Source of the DNA: Mycobacteriales bacterium
GTDB lineage: Bacteria > Actinomycetota > Actinomycetes > BP-191
DNA: 41,264 bases
Assembly: GCA_035714365.1 (NCBI GenBank)
Contig: DASTMB010000006.1
Location: 1 to 41,264, forward strand
Reading direction: 5' to 3'
Shown here: piece after piece, positions 24,531 through 32,256 of the stretch
Numbering within the stretch: the first letter of the stretch is position 1
How the letters are laid out: the number at the start of each line of letters is the position of its first letter
The notes under the pieces: model-generated
Told to the model about the DNA's origin: nothing
The model's input: the letters and a program-made list of their open reading frames with translations, nothing else
The model's database searches: none
Program-made: the position numbers and the translations under genes

Positions 24531-24740
24531 ATGCGTCTGTCCCAGCGCGCGCTCGCGGCCGTCGCCGTCGCGGCGTCCGTCGTCGCCCCGATGGTCCTCA
24601 CCGCGGCGCCCGCCTCGGCGTCGATCTCCGCCCCCTGCGCCCACACCACGGGCGAGCCGAAGACCATCGACATCGTCATCGGCTCGATCACCCTCGACCG
24701 CGTCCCGACCGGCGTCGACTGGTCCGACTGCATCGACTAG
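24531..24740 (+). CDS. Small secreted two-cysteine peptide
   Basis: This 69-residue precursor has a signal peptide (RALAAVAVAASVVAPMVLTA, cleavage near ASA) and a mature part of about 37 residues starting around SISAPCAHTTGEPK and ending DWSDCID, with two Cys able to form one disulfide. AAGGAG lies 5 nt before the ATG at 24531, an unusually good ribosome site for this window. No family is recognised. A strong hairpin follows at 24764. It is divergent from the acetyltransferase gene. Possible roles are a signal, surface or antimicrobial peptide; nothing in the sequence decides. Confidence 0.8.
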   Translation: MRLSQRALAAVAVAASVVAPMVLTAAPASASISAPCAHTTGEPKTIDIVIGSITLDRVPTGVDWSDCID

Positions 24741-24763
24741 GACCGCTCCTCTCGCGAACCTAC

Positions 24764-24816
24764 GGACCCTCCGCCCGGCGGTGGCGCGGCGACGCGCCGC
24801 CGCCGGCGGGGGGTCC
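24764..24816. terminator. Long hairpin between convergent genes
   Basis: The 53-nt sequence folds from GGACCCTCCGCC to GGCGGGGGGTCC, and inside from GGCGGTGGCGCG to CGCGCCGCCGCC, with only G-T wobble exceptions and a 4-nt loop. It sits between the secreted-peptide gene and the exonuclease/UvrC-like gene and would stop transcripts from both sides. Confidence 0.75.
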
Positions 24817-24824
24817 TTCGCGTC

Positions 24825-26579
24825 TCAGGCGAACCGCCGCGCCGGCTGCGCCACCGTCCGCATCGGCCGCCGGTCCGCGAACGGCGCCGCCCCGTCGTAC
24901 GCCTGGTCCAGCAGGCGCAGCAGCCGGGCCGCGCCGCGCGCGGGCGACGCCCACTCGCCGTCCACCCGCACCAGCCGGGTGCCGGGCGTGCCGAGCCAGC
25001 GCAGCACGGCCTGCATCTCCTCGCTCGTCGCGCACGGCGTCGGCCCCGGCCCGGGCGTCACCGTCTCGGCGGTTGCGACCAGGGCGTCGACGTGCGGCCG
25101 CGGGTCGACCCCGACCGCGACGGCGCCGGCCGCGGTGAGCCGGCCGTGCTTGACCACGGCGAGGTGCCAGCCGCCGCGGGTGTCCGGCTGGGCCGCCACG
25201 AGCAGCGGCAACGCCGCCAGCGCGGCGAGCTGCTGCTGCCGCGCCGCCGCCCGCACGAACGCCGCCAGCCGGTCGCGGTGCGCCGCCGCGTCCTCGTACC
25301 GGTGCTGGGCCGCGAGGTCGTCCATGCGGCGTTGCGCGGCGGCGCGCAGCGCCTCCGGGTCGGCGGCGACGGCGTGCGCGAACGCCGTGGTGTGCGCGGC
25401 GTACGCCTCCTCCGACTCCTCGCCCGCGCACGGCGCGCCGCACCGGCCGAGCTCGCGCAGCACGCAGCCCGGCACGCGGGTGCGGCGGGTGATCCGCATC
25501 GTGCACTGCCGGATGCGGAACGCCTCGTGCGCCGCCGCGCGGGCCAGCTCAGCGGTGCGGGTGGACCCGAACGGCCCGAGGTACGTCGCGCCGTCGTCGG
25601 CGATCTTGCGCACGACGGCCAGGCGGGGGAACCGCTCCGTCGTGAGCTTGAGGTACAGCGCGCGCTCCGGGTAGCGGGAGCGGCGGTTGTAGCGGGGCTT
25701 GTGCTCGGCGATGAGGCGCAGCTCGCGGACCTCCGCCTCCAGGCCGTGGCTGCACTCGACGTGGTCGACGCGTTCGGCGCAGGCGACCATCTCGGCCATC
25801 CGCGTGCGCGGCTCGGAGGCGACGAAGTAGTTGCGGACGCGCGCCCGGAGGTCCTTCGACTTGCCGACGTAGAGGACGCGGCCGTTGCCGTCGCGGAACA
25901 GGTAGACGCCGGGCCGGTGGGGGAGGTGGTCGGCGAGGTAGCGCTTGCGCCGCTGCTCGGGCGGCACGAGCGAGGAGAACGTGCGCAGCTCCTCCAGCGA
26001 GTGGACGCCGAGGTTGCCGAGCCGCTCGACCAGGCCGTGCAGCACGTCGGTGGTCGCCTGGGCGTCGGCGAGCGCGCGGTGGCACGGCGTGACGCTGGTG
26101 CGGAAGACGCGGGACAGGGTGGAGAGCTTGACGTCCGGCGCCTCGTCGCGGGTCAGCACGCGGCGGGCCAGCGTCACGGTGTCGAGGTGGTCGAAGCCGG
26201 GCCACTCGTACCCGGTCCGCGCGCAGGCCGCCTTGAGGAACCCGAGGTCGAACGGCGAGTTGTGCGCGACCAGCACCGCCCCGCGCGCGAACTCCAGGAA
26301 CGCCGGCACCACCTGCTCGATCTTCGGCGCCGCCACGACCATCGCGTCCGTGATGCCGGTGAGCACGGCGATGAACGGCGGGATCGGCCCGCCCGGGTCG
26401 ACCAGCGTCTGGAACTCGCCCTCCACGACGCCGCCGCGCACCCGGACCGCGCCGATCTCGGTGATCGCGCTGGTCGCGGGGGACCCTCCCGTCGTCTCGA
26501 GGTCGACGACGACGAACGTCGTGTCGCGCAGCGGCGTGCCGAGCTCGTCGAACGCACCCTGCACCGCCGTCGCCGTCAT
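24825..26579 (-). CDS. DEDD exonuclease fused to UvrC-like GIY-YIG nuclease
   Basis: This 584-residue protein joins a DnaQ-type 3'-5' exonuclease (residues 20-190: Asp26/Glu28 in VVDLETTGG, Asp111 in NSPFDLGFLK, His167 and Asp172 in CHRALADAQ) to a UvrC N-terminal GIY-YIG endonuclease domain (about 220-300: GVYLFRDGNGRVLYVGKSKD, EAEVRELRLIAEHKPRYN) and a UvrB-binding-like region. This architecture is typical of actinobacteria and implies DNA repair beside UvrABC. Its ATG at 26579 lies 8 nt after the -10 of a damage-type promoter, so the message would be leaderless. The first 15 residues are a short tail. Confidence 0.95.
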   Translation of the reverse strand: MTATAVQGAFDELGTPLRDTTFVVVDLETTGGSPATSAITEIGAVRVRGGVVEGEFQTLVDPGGPIPPFIAVLTGITDAMVVAAPKIEQVVPAFLEFARGAVLVAHNSPFDLGFLKAACARTGYEWPGFDHLDTVTLARRVLTRDEAPDVKLSTLSRVFRTSVTPCHRALADAQATTDVLHGLVERLGNLGVHSLEELRTFSSLVPPEQRRKRYLADHLPHRPGVYLFRDGNGRVLYVGKSKDLRARVRNYFVASEPRTRMAEMVACAERVDHVECSHGLEAEVRELRLIAEHKPRYNRRSRYPERALYLKLTTERFPRLAVVRKIADDGATYLGPFGSTRTAELARAAAHEAFRIRQCTMRITRRTRVPGCVLRELGRCGAPCAGEESEEAYAAHTTAFAHAVAADPEALRAAAQRRMDDLAAQHRYEDAAAHRDRLAAFVRAAARQQQLAALAALPLLVAAQPDTRGGWHLAVVKHGRLTAAGAVAVGVDPRPHVDALVATAETVTPGPGPTPCATSEEMQAVLRWLGTPGTRLVRVDGEWASPARGAARLLRLLDQAYDGAAPFADRRPMRTVAQPARRFA

Positions 26580-26587
26580 GCACCGGG

Positions 26588-26610
26588 ACGTTAGGAGGGG
26601 GGTGTGACAA
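26588..26610 (-). promoter_or_regulatory. PafBC/RecA-NDp-type DNA-damage promoter
   Basis: On the minus strand TTGTCACAC, 8 nt, TAACGT has exactly the spacing of the LexA-independent damage promoter of actinobacteria (TTGTCRGTG-N8-TAnnnT), matching the first six bases and the -10. The identical 23 nt stand before the gene at 38174. The -10 ends 8 nt before the exonuclease ATG, so the mRNA should be leaderless or nearly so. Confidence 0.78.
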
Positions 26611-26650
26611 GTTCCGCGCGGCGCGCCGGGGGAGGGCGGCCGGGGACGGG

Positions 26651-26678
26651 CCGGCCGGCGAACCCCCGGCCGGCGAAC
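26651..26678. repeat. Tandem copy of a 13-nt word
   Basis: CCGGCCGGCGAAC occurs twice with a 15-bp period (26651-26663 and 26666-26678) in the gap upstream of the exonuclease promoter. It may be a binding site pair or simple expansion. Confidence 0.5.
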
Positions 26679-26698
26679 GCCCGGCGGCCGGGGCGTCC

Positions 26699-26746
26699 GG
26701 GAAGCGTTCTGCGCTTTCTCCGTGCGGGGGCCGCTTCCGGGAAGCG
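26699..26746 (-). repeat. 48-nt dispersed intergenic repeat, copy A
   Basis: Read on the minus strand this starts with the dyad CGCTTCCCGGAAGCG (7-1-7) and continues to a small stem AGCG-N5-CGCT followed by a C-run. It matches 39869-39916 at 40 of 48 positions without gaps. Both copies lie in the strand direction of the genes on either side, after one gene and before the next. Confidence 0.7.
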
Positions 26747-26776
26747 CCGGGAACGGGGGCGCGCGGCGGGGCGCGG

Positions 26777-26989
26777 TCAGTCGCGCGGGCAGGTGACGAG
26801 CAGGCGGATCGTCGCGACGGCGGCGCCGGTCGTGGCCAGCGCCGCGACGACGGCCGCGACGAGCCCCGTGGCCGGGCCGGCGACGGCACTCGCGCCCGCG
26901 CCGATCCCGGCGCTCGCGGTGAGCGCGGCGGCGGTGGCGACGGCGGCGGCGCTGCGCGCCTCGCGCAGCGTGAGCGGCTCCCGGTGCAT
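26777..26989 (-). CDS. Small two-TM membrane protein
   Basis: This 70-residue protein has a short charged N-terminus (HREPLTLREARS) and two Ala/Gly/Val-rich membrane helices (AAAVATAAALTASAGIGAG and LVAAVVAALATTGAAVATI) ending LLVTCPRD. The ATG at 26989 has AAGGAGG 5 nt before it, one of the best ribosome sites in the window, which supports the gene despite low complexity. It is divergent from the carboxylase at 27092. Function unknown. Confidence 0.75.
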   Translation of the reverse strand: MHREPLTLREARSAAAVATAAALTASAGIGAGASAVAGPATGLVAAVVAALATTGAAVATIRLLVTCPRD

Positions 26990-27056
26990 GGCGGCCTCCT
27001 TCGGGGACGTCGACACCGTTCTGCCCGCACGCACCGCGTTCCTCCGGTGGCGGCGC

Positions 27057-27070
27057 GTGACGTCGGTCAC
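27057..27070. promoter_or_regulatory. Possible operator upstream of accD-type gene
   Basis: GTGAC-GTCG-GTCAC is a 5-4-5 inverted repeat 21 bp before the carboxyltransferase start. It could bind a TetR/GntR-type regulator, but short dyads arise easily in such DNA. Confidence 0.3.
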
Positions 27071-27091
27071 ATCGGTGAGAGGCTTCGCGAC

Positions 27092-28657
27092 ATGACCGAG
27101 GAGACGTTGCGGGAGGTCGCGGAGCGGCTGGCCGAACGCCGTGCCGACGCGCTGCGCATGGGCGGCGACGAGCTGGTCAAGCGCCAGCACTCGCTGGGCA
27201 AGCTGACGGTGCGGGAGCGGCTGGAGCTGCTGTTCGACCCGGGGACGTTCGTGGAGTCGGGGCTGCTCGCGGGCGCGGTCGACTCGCCGCAGTCGCAGGG
27301 GAAGCGGACGCCCGCCGACGGCTGCGTGACCGGCGTCGGCGAGGTCGACGGGCGCAGGGTCGTCGTGGTGGCGTACGACTTCACGGTGCTGGCGGGCTCG
27401 ATCGGCCTGCACGGCGAGCGGAAGGCGGCGCGCGCCCGCGACCTGGCGACCAAGCACGGGATGCCGATCGTGTACCTGCTCGACTCGGCCGGGGCGCGGG
27501 TCACCGAGACGGTGGGGGCGGCGTTCGCGGGCGCGGGCGACCTGTTCCGCGAGCTGACGACGATGAGCGGGGCGGTGCCGCAGGTCGCCGCGATGATGGG
27601 GCCGTGCTCGGCCGGGACGGCGTACATCCCGGCGCTCTGCGACTTCGTGCCGATGGTGAAGGGCACCTCCAGCATGGCGCTGGCCGGCGTGCACCTCGTG
27701 CGCGCGGCGACCGGCGAGGAGGTCACCGAGGAGGAGATGGGCGGCAGCGCCGTCCACAACAAGGTCTCCGGCGTCGCTGACCGGGAGGCCGCCGACGACC
27801 GCGACTGCCTGGCGATGGTGCGCGACTACCTCTCCTACATGCCGTCGCGCTACGGCGAGCCGGTGCCGTTGCGACCGACGGAGGACCCCGCCGACCGCCG
27901 GTGCGAGGAGCTGTACGACCTGGTGCCCGCCAACAACCGCCGCGCGTACGACATGCGCCGCGTCGTGAAGGTGCTCGCCGACGACGGGGCGTTCTTCCCG
28001 ATGAAGCCGGACTGGGCGAAGAGCGTCATCACCGGGTTCGCGCGGTTCGGCGGGCGGACGGCCGGCGTCGTCGCCAGCCAGCCGATGCAGATGGGCGGCG
28101 CGCTGGACATGCACAGCGCCGACAAGGCGGCGCGGTTCGTCAACCTCTGCGACTCGTTCGAGATCCCGCTGGTCTTCCTGGTCGACGTGCCCGGCTTCCT
28201 CGTCGGGAAGAAGGTCGAGCACGACGGGATCATCCGGCACGGCGCGAAGCTCCTCTACAACGTCTCCGAGGCCACCGTCCCGAAGGTCACCGTCGTGCTG
28301 CGCAAGGCGTACGGCGCCGGCTACTTCGTCATGGCCGGGCGCGCGTACGAGTCCGACCACCTGGTGGCCTGGCCGAGCGCGGAGTTCAGCGTCATGGGGC
28401 CGGAGGGCGCGGTGAACATCCTGTTCCGCAAGCAGCTCGCCGCGGCCGAGAGCGACGAGGCGCGGGAGGCGTTGCGGGAGCAGCTCGTCAACGGCATCCG
28501 GCAGAGCATCGACCCGTACCTCGCGGCGCGGATGGCGTTCGTCGACGACCTGATCGACCCGGCGGACACGCGGCGGCACATCTGCCACGCGCTGGCGGCG
28601 GCGGCGGGCAAGCGGGTGCCGCGGCCGGCCCGCAAGCGCGGCGTCTCGCCGGTGTAG
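27092..28657 (+). CDS. Acyl-CoA carboxylase beta (carboxyltransferase) subunit
   Basis: This 521-residue protein is a complete biotin-dependent carboxyltransferase: KRQHSLGKLTVRERLELLFD, DFTVLAGSIGLHGERKAARA, YLLDSAGARVTE, MMGPCSAGTAYIPALCDF in the N half and QPMQMGGALDMHSADKAARF, FLVDVPGFLVGKKVE, LRKAYGAGYFVMAGRAYESD in the C half. It transfers CO2 from biotin to an acyl-CoA (acetyl-, propionyl- or another). Substrate cannot be decided by eye; the MAGR/AYESD end differs from classical AccD5 (GSK), so a branched or 3-methylcrotonyl-type substrate is possible. No biotin carboxylase gene is adjacent; the alpha subunit must be elsewhere. ATG at 27092. Confidence 0.93.
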   Translation: MTEETLREVAERLAERRADALRMGGDELVKRQHSLGKLTVRERLELLFDPGTFVESGLLAGAVDSPQSQGKRTPADGCVTGVGEVDGRRVVVVAYDFTVLAGSIGLHGERKAARARDLATKHGMPIVYLLDSAGARVTETVGAAFAGAGDLFRELTTMSGAVPQVAAMMGPCSAGTAYIPALCDFVPMVKGTSSMALAGVHLVRAATGEEVTEEEMGGSAVHNKVSGVADREAADDRDCLAMVRDYLSYMPSRYGEPVPLRPTEDPADRRCEELYDLVPANNRRAYDMRRVVKVLADDGAFFPMKPDWAKSVITGFARFGGRTAGVVASQPMQMGGALDMHSADKAARFVNLCDSFEIPLVFLVDVPGFLVGKKVEHDGIIRHGAKLLYNVSEATVPKVTVVLRKAYGAGYFVMAGRAYESDHLVAWPSAEFSVMGPEGAVNILFRKQLAAAESDEAREALREQLVNGIRQSIDPYLAARMAFVDDLIDPADTRRHICHALAAAAGKRVPRPARKRGVSPV

Positions 28658-28660
28658 CGG

Positions 28661-29377
28661 TCAGGCGGCGGCGGTACGCAGCGCCGGCAGCGCGTCCCAC
28701 ACGACCGGCACGTGCCGCATGACCAGCGCGCAGTCCAGCTCGGCCGAGCCGGGCGGCAGCGCGTCGAAGAACGACGACCGCGCGCTGTGCACGTGCCCGG
28801 CCTCGACCGCCCAGCGGTTCGTGCGCAGCGCCATCCCGTCGTACCGCCCGCCGTCGCGCGACGCGGAGAACCCGTCCGACCCGGCCTCGAAGAACGCCGA
28901 CGCCGCGCCCAGGTCCGCGAACAGCCGGCTGCCGGTGAGCGCCGGCGCCACCGACACGTCCACCGCCACGTCGCCGTCGCCGTCCCGCGAGGCGAACGCC
29001 ACCCGCAGCCGCGTGGCGTCCTCCACCACGTCGAACCGCGCCCGGTGGTACTCGCCGGTGAACACCCGCCCGCCCAGCGCCGCCGACACCCACGACGAGG
29101 TGTCGCGGCGCGGGATGTAGACGCCGTGGCGGGTCTCGCCGCGTTCCTCCCAGGTCACCGCGAAGCGGTGCGCGGCGTTCTCCGTCCGCACCCCCACGGG
29201 GAACGGCAGCCAGGCCGGCCGCAGCCGCCCCAGCCGGATCAGGCAGATGCCGGCGACCGCGTAGCCGTTGACGAGCTGGGGCCGGAACGGCGCGGGCAGC
29301 AGCGCGGCGGCCACGTCGGGGTCGAGGCGGTAGTTGACGAGCAGGCGGCGTTCCATGACACCCGCCACCGCCGGCAT
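28661..29377 (-). CDS. DUF2071 (YqjF-like) protein
   Basis: This 238-residue protein follows the DUF2071 pattern: MERRLLVNYRLDPDVAAALL, LVNGYAVAGICLIRLGRLRP, GVYIPRRDTSSWVSAALGGR, FTGEYHRARFDV and, near the end, FDALPPGSAELDCALVMRHV. It is thought to have a lipocalin/acetoacetate-decarboxylase-like barrel but has no proven activity. The stop lies 3 bp from the convergent carboxylase stop. ATG at 29377 is chosen; a GTG at 29383 closer to GGAGGGG is also possible. It is divergent from the WS/DGAT gene. Confidence 0.85.
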   Translation of the reverse strand: MPAVAGVMERRLLVNYRLDPDVAAALLPAPFRPQLVNGYAVAGICLIRLGRLRPAWLPFPVGVRTENAAHRFAVTWEERGETRHGVYIPRRDTSSWVSAALGGRVFTGEYHRARFDVVEDATRLRVAFASRDGDGDVAVDVSVAPALTGSRLFADLGAASAFFEAGSDGFSASRDGGRYDGMALRTNRWAVEAGHVHSARSSFFDALPPGSAELDCALVMRHVPVVWDALPALRTAAA

Positions 29378-29392
29378 CCGCACGCGTCCCCT

Positions 29393-29432
29393 CCGTCCAC
29401 AGGTCCGGGCTCCACGGTACGCGCTGTCCACA
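29393..29432 (+). promoter_or_regulatory. Second pair of DnaA-box-like sites
   Basis: CCGTCCACA (29393-29401) and CTGTCCACA (29424-29432, 8 of 9 to TTGTCCACA) lie on the same strand between the divergent DUF2071 and WS/DGAT genes. The longer words CCGTCCACAG and TGTCCACAGAT are both shared with the site at 7947. Confidence 0.35.
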
Positions 29433-29516
29433 GATTCGCTCCCTGGTTCGCCACGGGGTTGCGCGGGGACCCAGACTGGTGCCGTACCCGCCGCGACCCG
29501 TGAAGGAGACGCCTTC

Positions 29517-30905
29517 GTGCCGACGCTCCCGGCGCTGATGCCGCCGACGTCCTCGATGTTCCTCGTGCCCGAGACGAGGGACCAGCCGATGCACGTCGGC
29601 GGGCTCCAGCTCTTCGAGCCGCCGGAGGGGGCCGGCCCCGACTACATCTCCGGGCTGTACCGCGAGGCGATCGCGGCGACCGAGGTGGCGCCGCTGTTCC
29701 GGCGGCGCCCGCACCGCGGGCTGTCCACGCTGGGCCAGTGGGCGTGGGCCGACGACGGGGACATCGACCTGGAGCACCACATCCGGCACTCGGCGCTGCC
29801 CCGGCCGGGTCGGGTGCGCGAGCTGCTCGCGCTGACCTCGCGGCTGCACGGGACGCTGCTCGACCGGCACCGGCCACTGTGGGAGACGCACCTCATCGAG
29901 GGGCTGGACGACGGGCGGTTCGCCGTCTACTCGAAGACCCACCACGCGCTGATGGACGGGGTCTCCGCGCTCCGCCTGCTCGAACGCAGCCTCTCCCGCG
30001 ACCCCGCCGAGCGGCTGCCGCTGCCGTTCGTGTCCCGCCCGCGCGCGGCGCGCTCGCCGCGCGACGGCGACGGCGACGGCGGGGAGAACGCCGTGCTGCA
30101 CGCGGCCCACGCCGCCGCCGAGGCGGTCGGCGACATCGCCGGGCTCACGCCCCGGCTGCTGTCGATCGCGGCGCGGGCGCTGCGCGAGCAGGCCGTCGCG
30201 CTACCCGGCCAGGCGCCGCGCAGCATGCTCAACGTGCCGATCACCGGCAGCCGCCGCTTCGCCGCCGACGCGTGGGACCTGGCCCGCATCCGCGCCGTCG
30301 GCAAGGCCGCCGACGCCACCGTCAACGACGTGGTGCTCGCGATGTGCGCGGGCGCGCTGCGCGACTACCTGCTCGCGCAGGACGCGCTGCCCGACGCGCC
30401 GCTCGTCGCCATGACGCCGGTCTCCCTGCGCGGCGGCGACGACGAGGGGGAGGGCAACGCCGTCGGCGCCGTCCTCGTCAGCCTCGGCACCGACCTCGCC
30501 GACGACGAGGCGCGGCTGCTCGCGATCCGCGAGTCGACCCGCCAGGCGAAGGCGTCGCTCGCCGGGCTGAGCCAGCTCCAGGTGACGGCGCTCTCCGCCG
30601 TCGTCATGACGCCGTTGCTGCTCAACCTGCTGGGGATCGCGCGCTTCGTCCGGCCGGCGTTCAACCTCGTCATCTCCAACGTCCCCGGCCCCGCGGACAC
30701 CCTCTACTGGAACGGCGCCCGCCTGGACGGCCTCTACCCGCTGTCGATCCCGCTGGAGGGCCAGGCGCTGAACATCACGGTGACCAGCTACGCCGGGCGG
30801 ATGCAGTTCGGCCTCACCGGCTGCCGCCGCACCCTGCCGCACATGCAACGCCTCCTGCACGGGCTGGACGAGTCGCTGGCCGCGCTCGAGAAGGCGTTCG
30901 CCTAG
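29517..30905 (+). CDS. Wax ester synthase/diacylglycerol acyltransferase (WS/DGAT)
   Basis: This 462-residue acyltransferase makes triacylglycerol or wax esters from acyl-CoA. The catalytic HHxxxDG motif is HHALMDG (residues 142-148), preceded by PLWETHLIEGLDDGRFAVYS; later motifs include NDVVLAMCAGALRDYL and FNLVISNVPGP, all as in the actinobacterial Tgs family. The GTG at 29517 has AAGGAG 8 nt before it. Its TAG stop is the first three bases of the 163-nt palindrome. With the carboxyltransferase upstream and the SCP2-hydrolase downstream it forms a lipid-storage neighbourhood. Confidence 0.94.
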   Translation: MPTLPALMPPTSSMFLVPETRDQPMHVGGLQLFEPPEGAGPDYISGLYREAIAATEVAPLFRRRPHRGLSTLGQWAWADDGDIDLEHHIRHSALPRPGRVRELLALTSRLHGTLLDRHRPLWETHLIEGLDDGRFAVYSKTHHALMDGVSALRLLERSLSRDPAERLPLPFVSRPRAARSPRDGDGDGGENAVLHAAHAAAEAVGDIAGLTPRLLSIAARALREQAVALPGQAPRSMLNVPITGSRRFAADAWDLARIRAVGKAADATVNDVVLAMCAGALRDYLLAQDALPDAPLVAMTPVSLRGGDDEGEGNAVGAVLVSLGTDLADDEARLLAIRESTRQAKASLAGLSQLQVTALSAVVMTPLLLNLLGIARFVRPAFNLVISNVPGPADTLYWNGARLDGLYPLSIPLEGQALNITVTSYAGRMQFGLTGCRRTLPHMQRLLHGLDESLAALEKAFA

Positions 30906-31065
30906 TGCCCCGCGCCGGAGGCTCGCTCACACCCTGCCGGGCCCACCCGGCGGCCGGCGGCGTTCTCGGCCGCCCGCGTAGCGCTGCAACGCGGGCGACC
31001 TGCGGCCTGGCCGGCCACCGGCTGGACCTCGGCAGGCCGCAACCACCCTCCGGCGCGGGGCACTA
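30903..31065. repeat. 163-nt near-palindromic element with perfect 19-bp ends
   Basis: The ends TAGTGCCCCGCGCCGGAGG (30903-30921) and CCTCCGGCGCGGGGCACTA (31047-31065) are perfect complements. Inside, further paired blocks continue: CCTGCCG/CGGCAGG, a 16-nt block pairing at about 13 positions, and a tip GCCCGCGT-N9-ACGCGGGC. The whole piece could fold as one long hairpin. It spans the entire gap between the WS/DGAT stop codon and the next ATG. No target-site duplication is seen. Confidence 0.85.
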
Positions 31066-32256
31066 ATGCCGCGCAGGGCGAGGCTGGTCGACGCGGTGCG
31101 CCGCCGCGCGTCGGCGGAGGCGACGGCGCTGGCGGACGTCGACGCGATCGTGGCGTTCGACGGGGGAGCGGACGCGCGGTGCGCGGTCGAGCTGCGGCAC
31201 GGCGCCGTGACCGTGACCGACTGGGCGGAGGCGCCGACGACGCTCATCAGCGCCGACGCCGCGACGCTGCTCGATGTCGTGGAGGGGCGCACGAGCGGCA
31301 TCGAGGCGTTCCTCGACGGGCGGCTGCGGGTCGACGGCGACCTGTCGCTGTCGCTGCGGCTGGACGGGCTGTTCGGCGGCGAGGCGGCCGACGCCCGCCC
31401 GGTGCGGTTCCCGCGCGCGGCGATGGTGCCGGCCGGGCGGATCCGCACGTTCCACCTCGAGGCGGGGCCGCCGGACGCGCTGCCGGTCGTGCTGCTGCAC
31501 GGCCTCGGCGCCACCAACGCCTCCATGCTGCCGACGCTGTGGGACCTCGCCCGCGACCACCACGTGCTCGCGCCGGACCTGCCCGGGCACGGCGCGTCGG
31601 CGGCGCCGTGGGGCGCCTACGACGCGCGGTTCTTCGCCGCCTGGCTGGCCGACTACCTCGACGCGGTCGGCGTCGACCGGGCCGTCCTCGTCGGCAACAG
31701 CCTCGGCGGCCGCGTCTCGCTGGAGATCGCGCTGCTGGAGCCGGAGCGGGTGCGCGGGCTGGTGCTGCTCGCGCCGGCGGTGGCGTTCCGGCGGCTGCGG
31801 CAGTTCGTGCCCGCGGTGCGGCTGGCCCGGCCGGAGCTGGCCGCGCTGCCGCTGCCGATGACGCGCGGCATGGCGCGGCTGACGTTGCGGCGGATGTTCA
31901 GCCAGCCGTCGCGGCTCACGTCACAGTCGTACGACGCCGCCGCCGGCGAGTTCGTCCGCGTCTACAAGCGGCCGGGGTACCGCGTCGCGTTCTTCTCGTC
32001 GTTGCGGCAGATCTACCTCGACGACGCGTTCGGCGACGCCGGGTTCTGGCGGCGGCTGCCGGACCTCAAGCCGCCGGCGCTGTTCCTGTGGGGCGCGCGC
32101 GACCGGCTGGTGCCGGCCGGGTTCGCGCGGCACGTCGCGGCGGCGGTGCCGGACGCGACGTCGATCGTGCTGGACGACTGCGGGCACGTCCCGCAGTTCG
32201 AGCTGCCGGACCGCACGCACGAGGAGGTGCGCCGCTTCCTCGCGACCCTTACCTGA
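31066..32256 (+). CDS. SCP2-like domain fused to alpha/beta hydrolase
   Basis: This 396-residue protein has an SCP2/sterol-carrier-like N-terminal domain (residues 25-105: VELRHGAVTVTDWAEAPTTL, SGIEAFLDGRLRVDGDLSL) and an alpha/beta hydrolase domain (120-396) with oxyanion region LLHGLGATN, nucleophile Ser212 in VGNSLGGR, an acid in GARDRLVP and His374 in CGHVPQFE. The first part could present a lipid to the esterase or lipase part, fitting the WS/DGAT gene upstream. The ATG abuts the palindrome, so its ribosome-binding region would be inside the hairpin arm; a GTG at 31096 region is a fallback start. Confidence 0.9.
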   Translation: MPRRARLVDAVRRRASAEATALADVDAIVAFDGGADARCAVELRHGAVTVTDWAEAPTTLISADAATLLDVVEGRTSGIEAFLDGRLRVDGDLSLSLRLDGLFGGEAADARPVRFPRAAMVPAGRIRTFHLEAGPPDALPVVLLHGLGATNASMLPTLWDLARDHHVLAPDLPGHGASAAPWGAYDARFFAAWLADYLDAVGVDRAVLVGNSLGGRVSLEIALLEPERVRGLVLLAPAVAFRRLRQFVPAVRLARPELAALPLPMTRGMARLTLRRMFSQPSRLTSQSYDAAAGEFVRVYKRPGYRVAFFSSLRQIYLDDAFGDAGFWRRLPDLKPPALFLWGARDRLVPAGFARHVAAAVPDATSIVLDDCGHVPQFELPDRTHEEVRRFLATLT

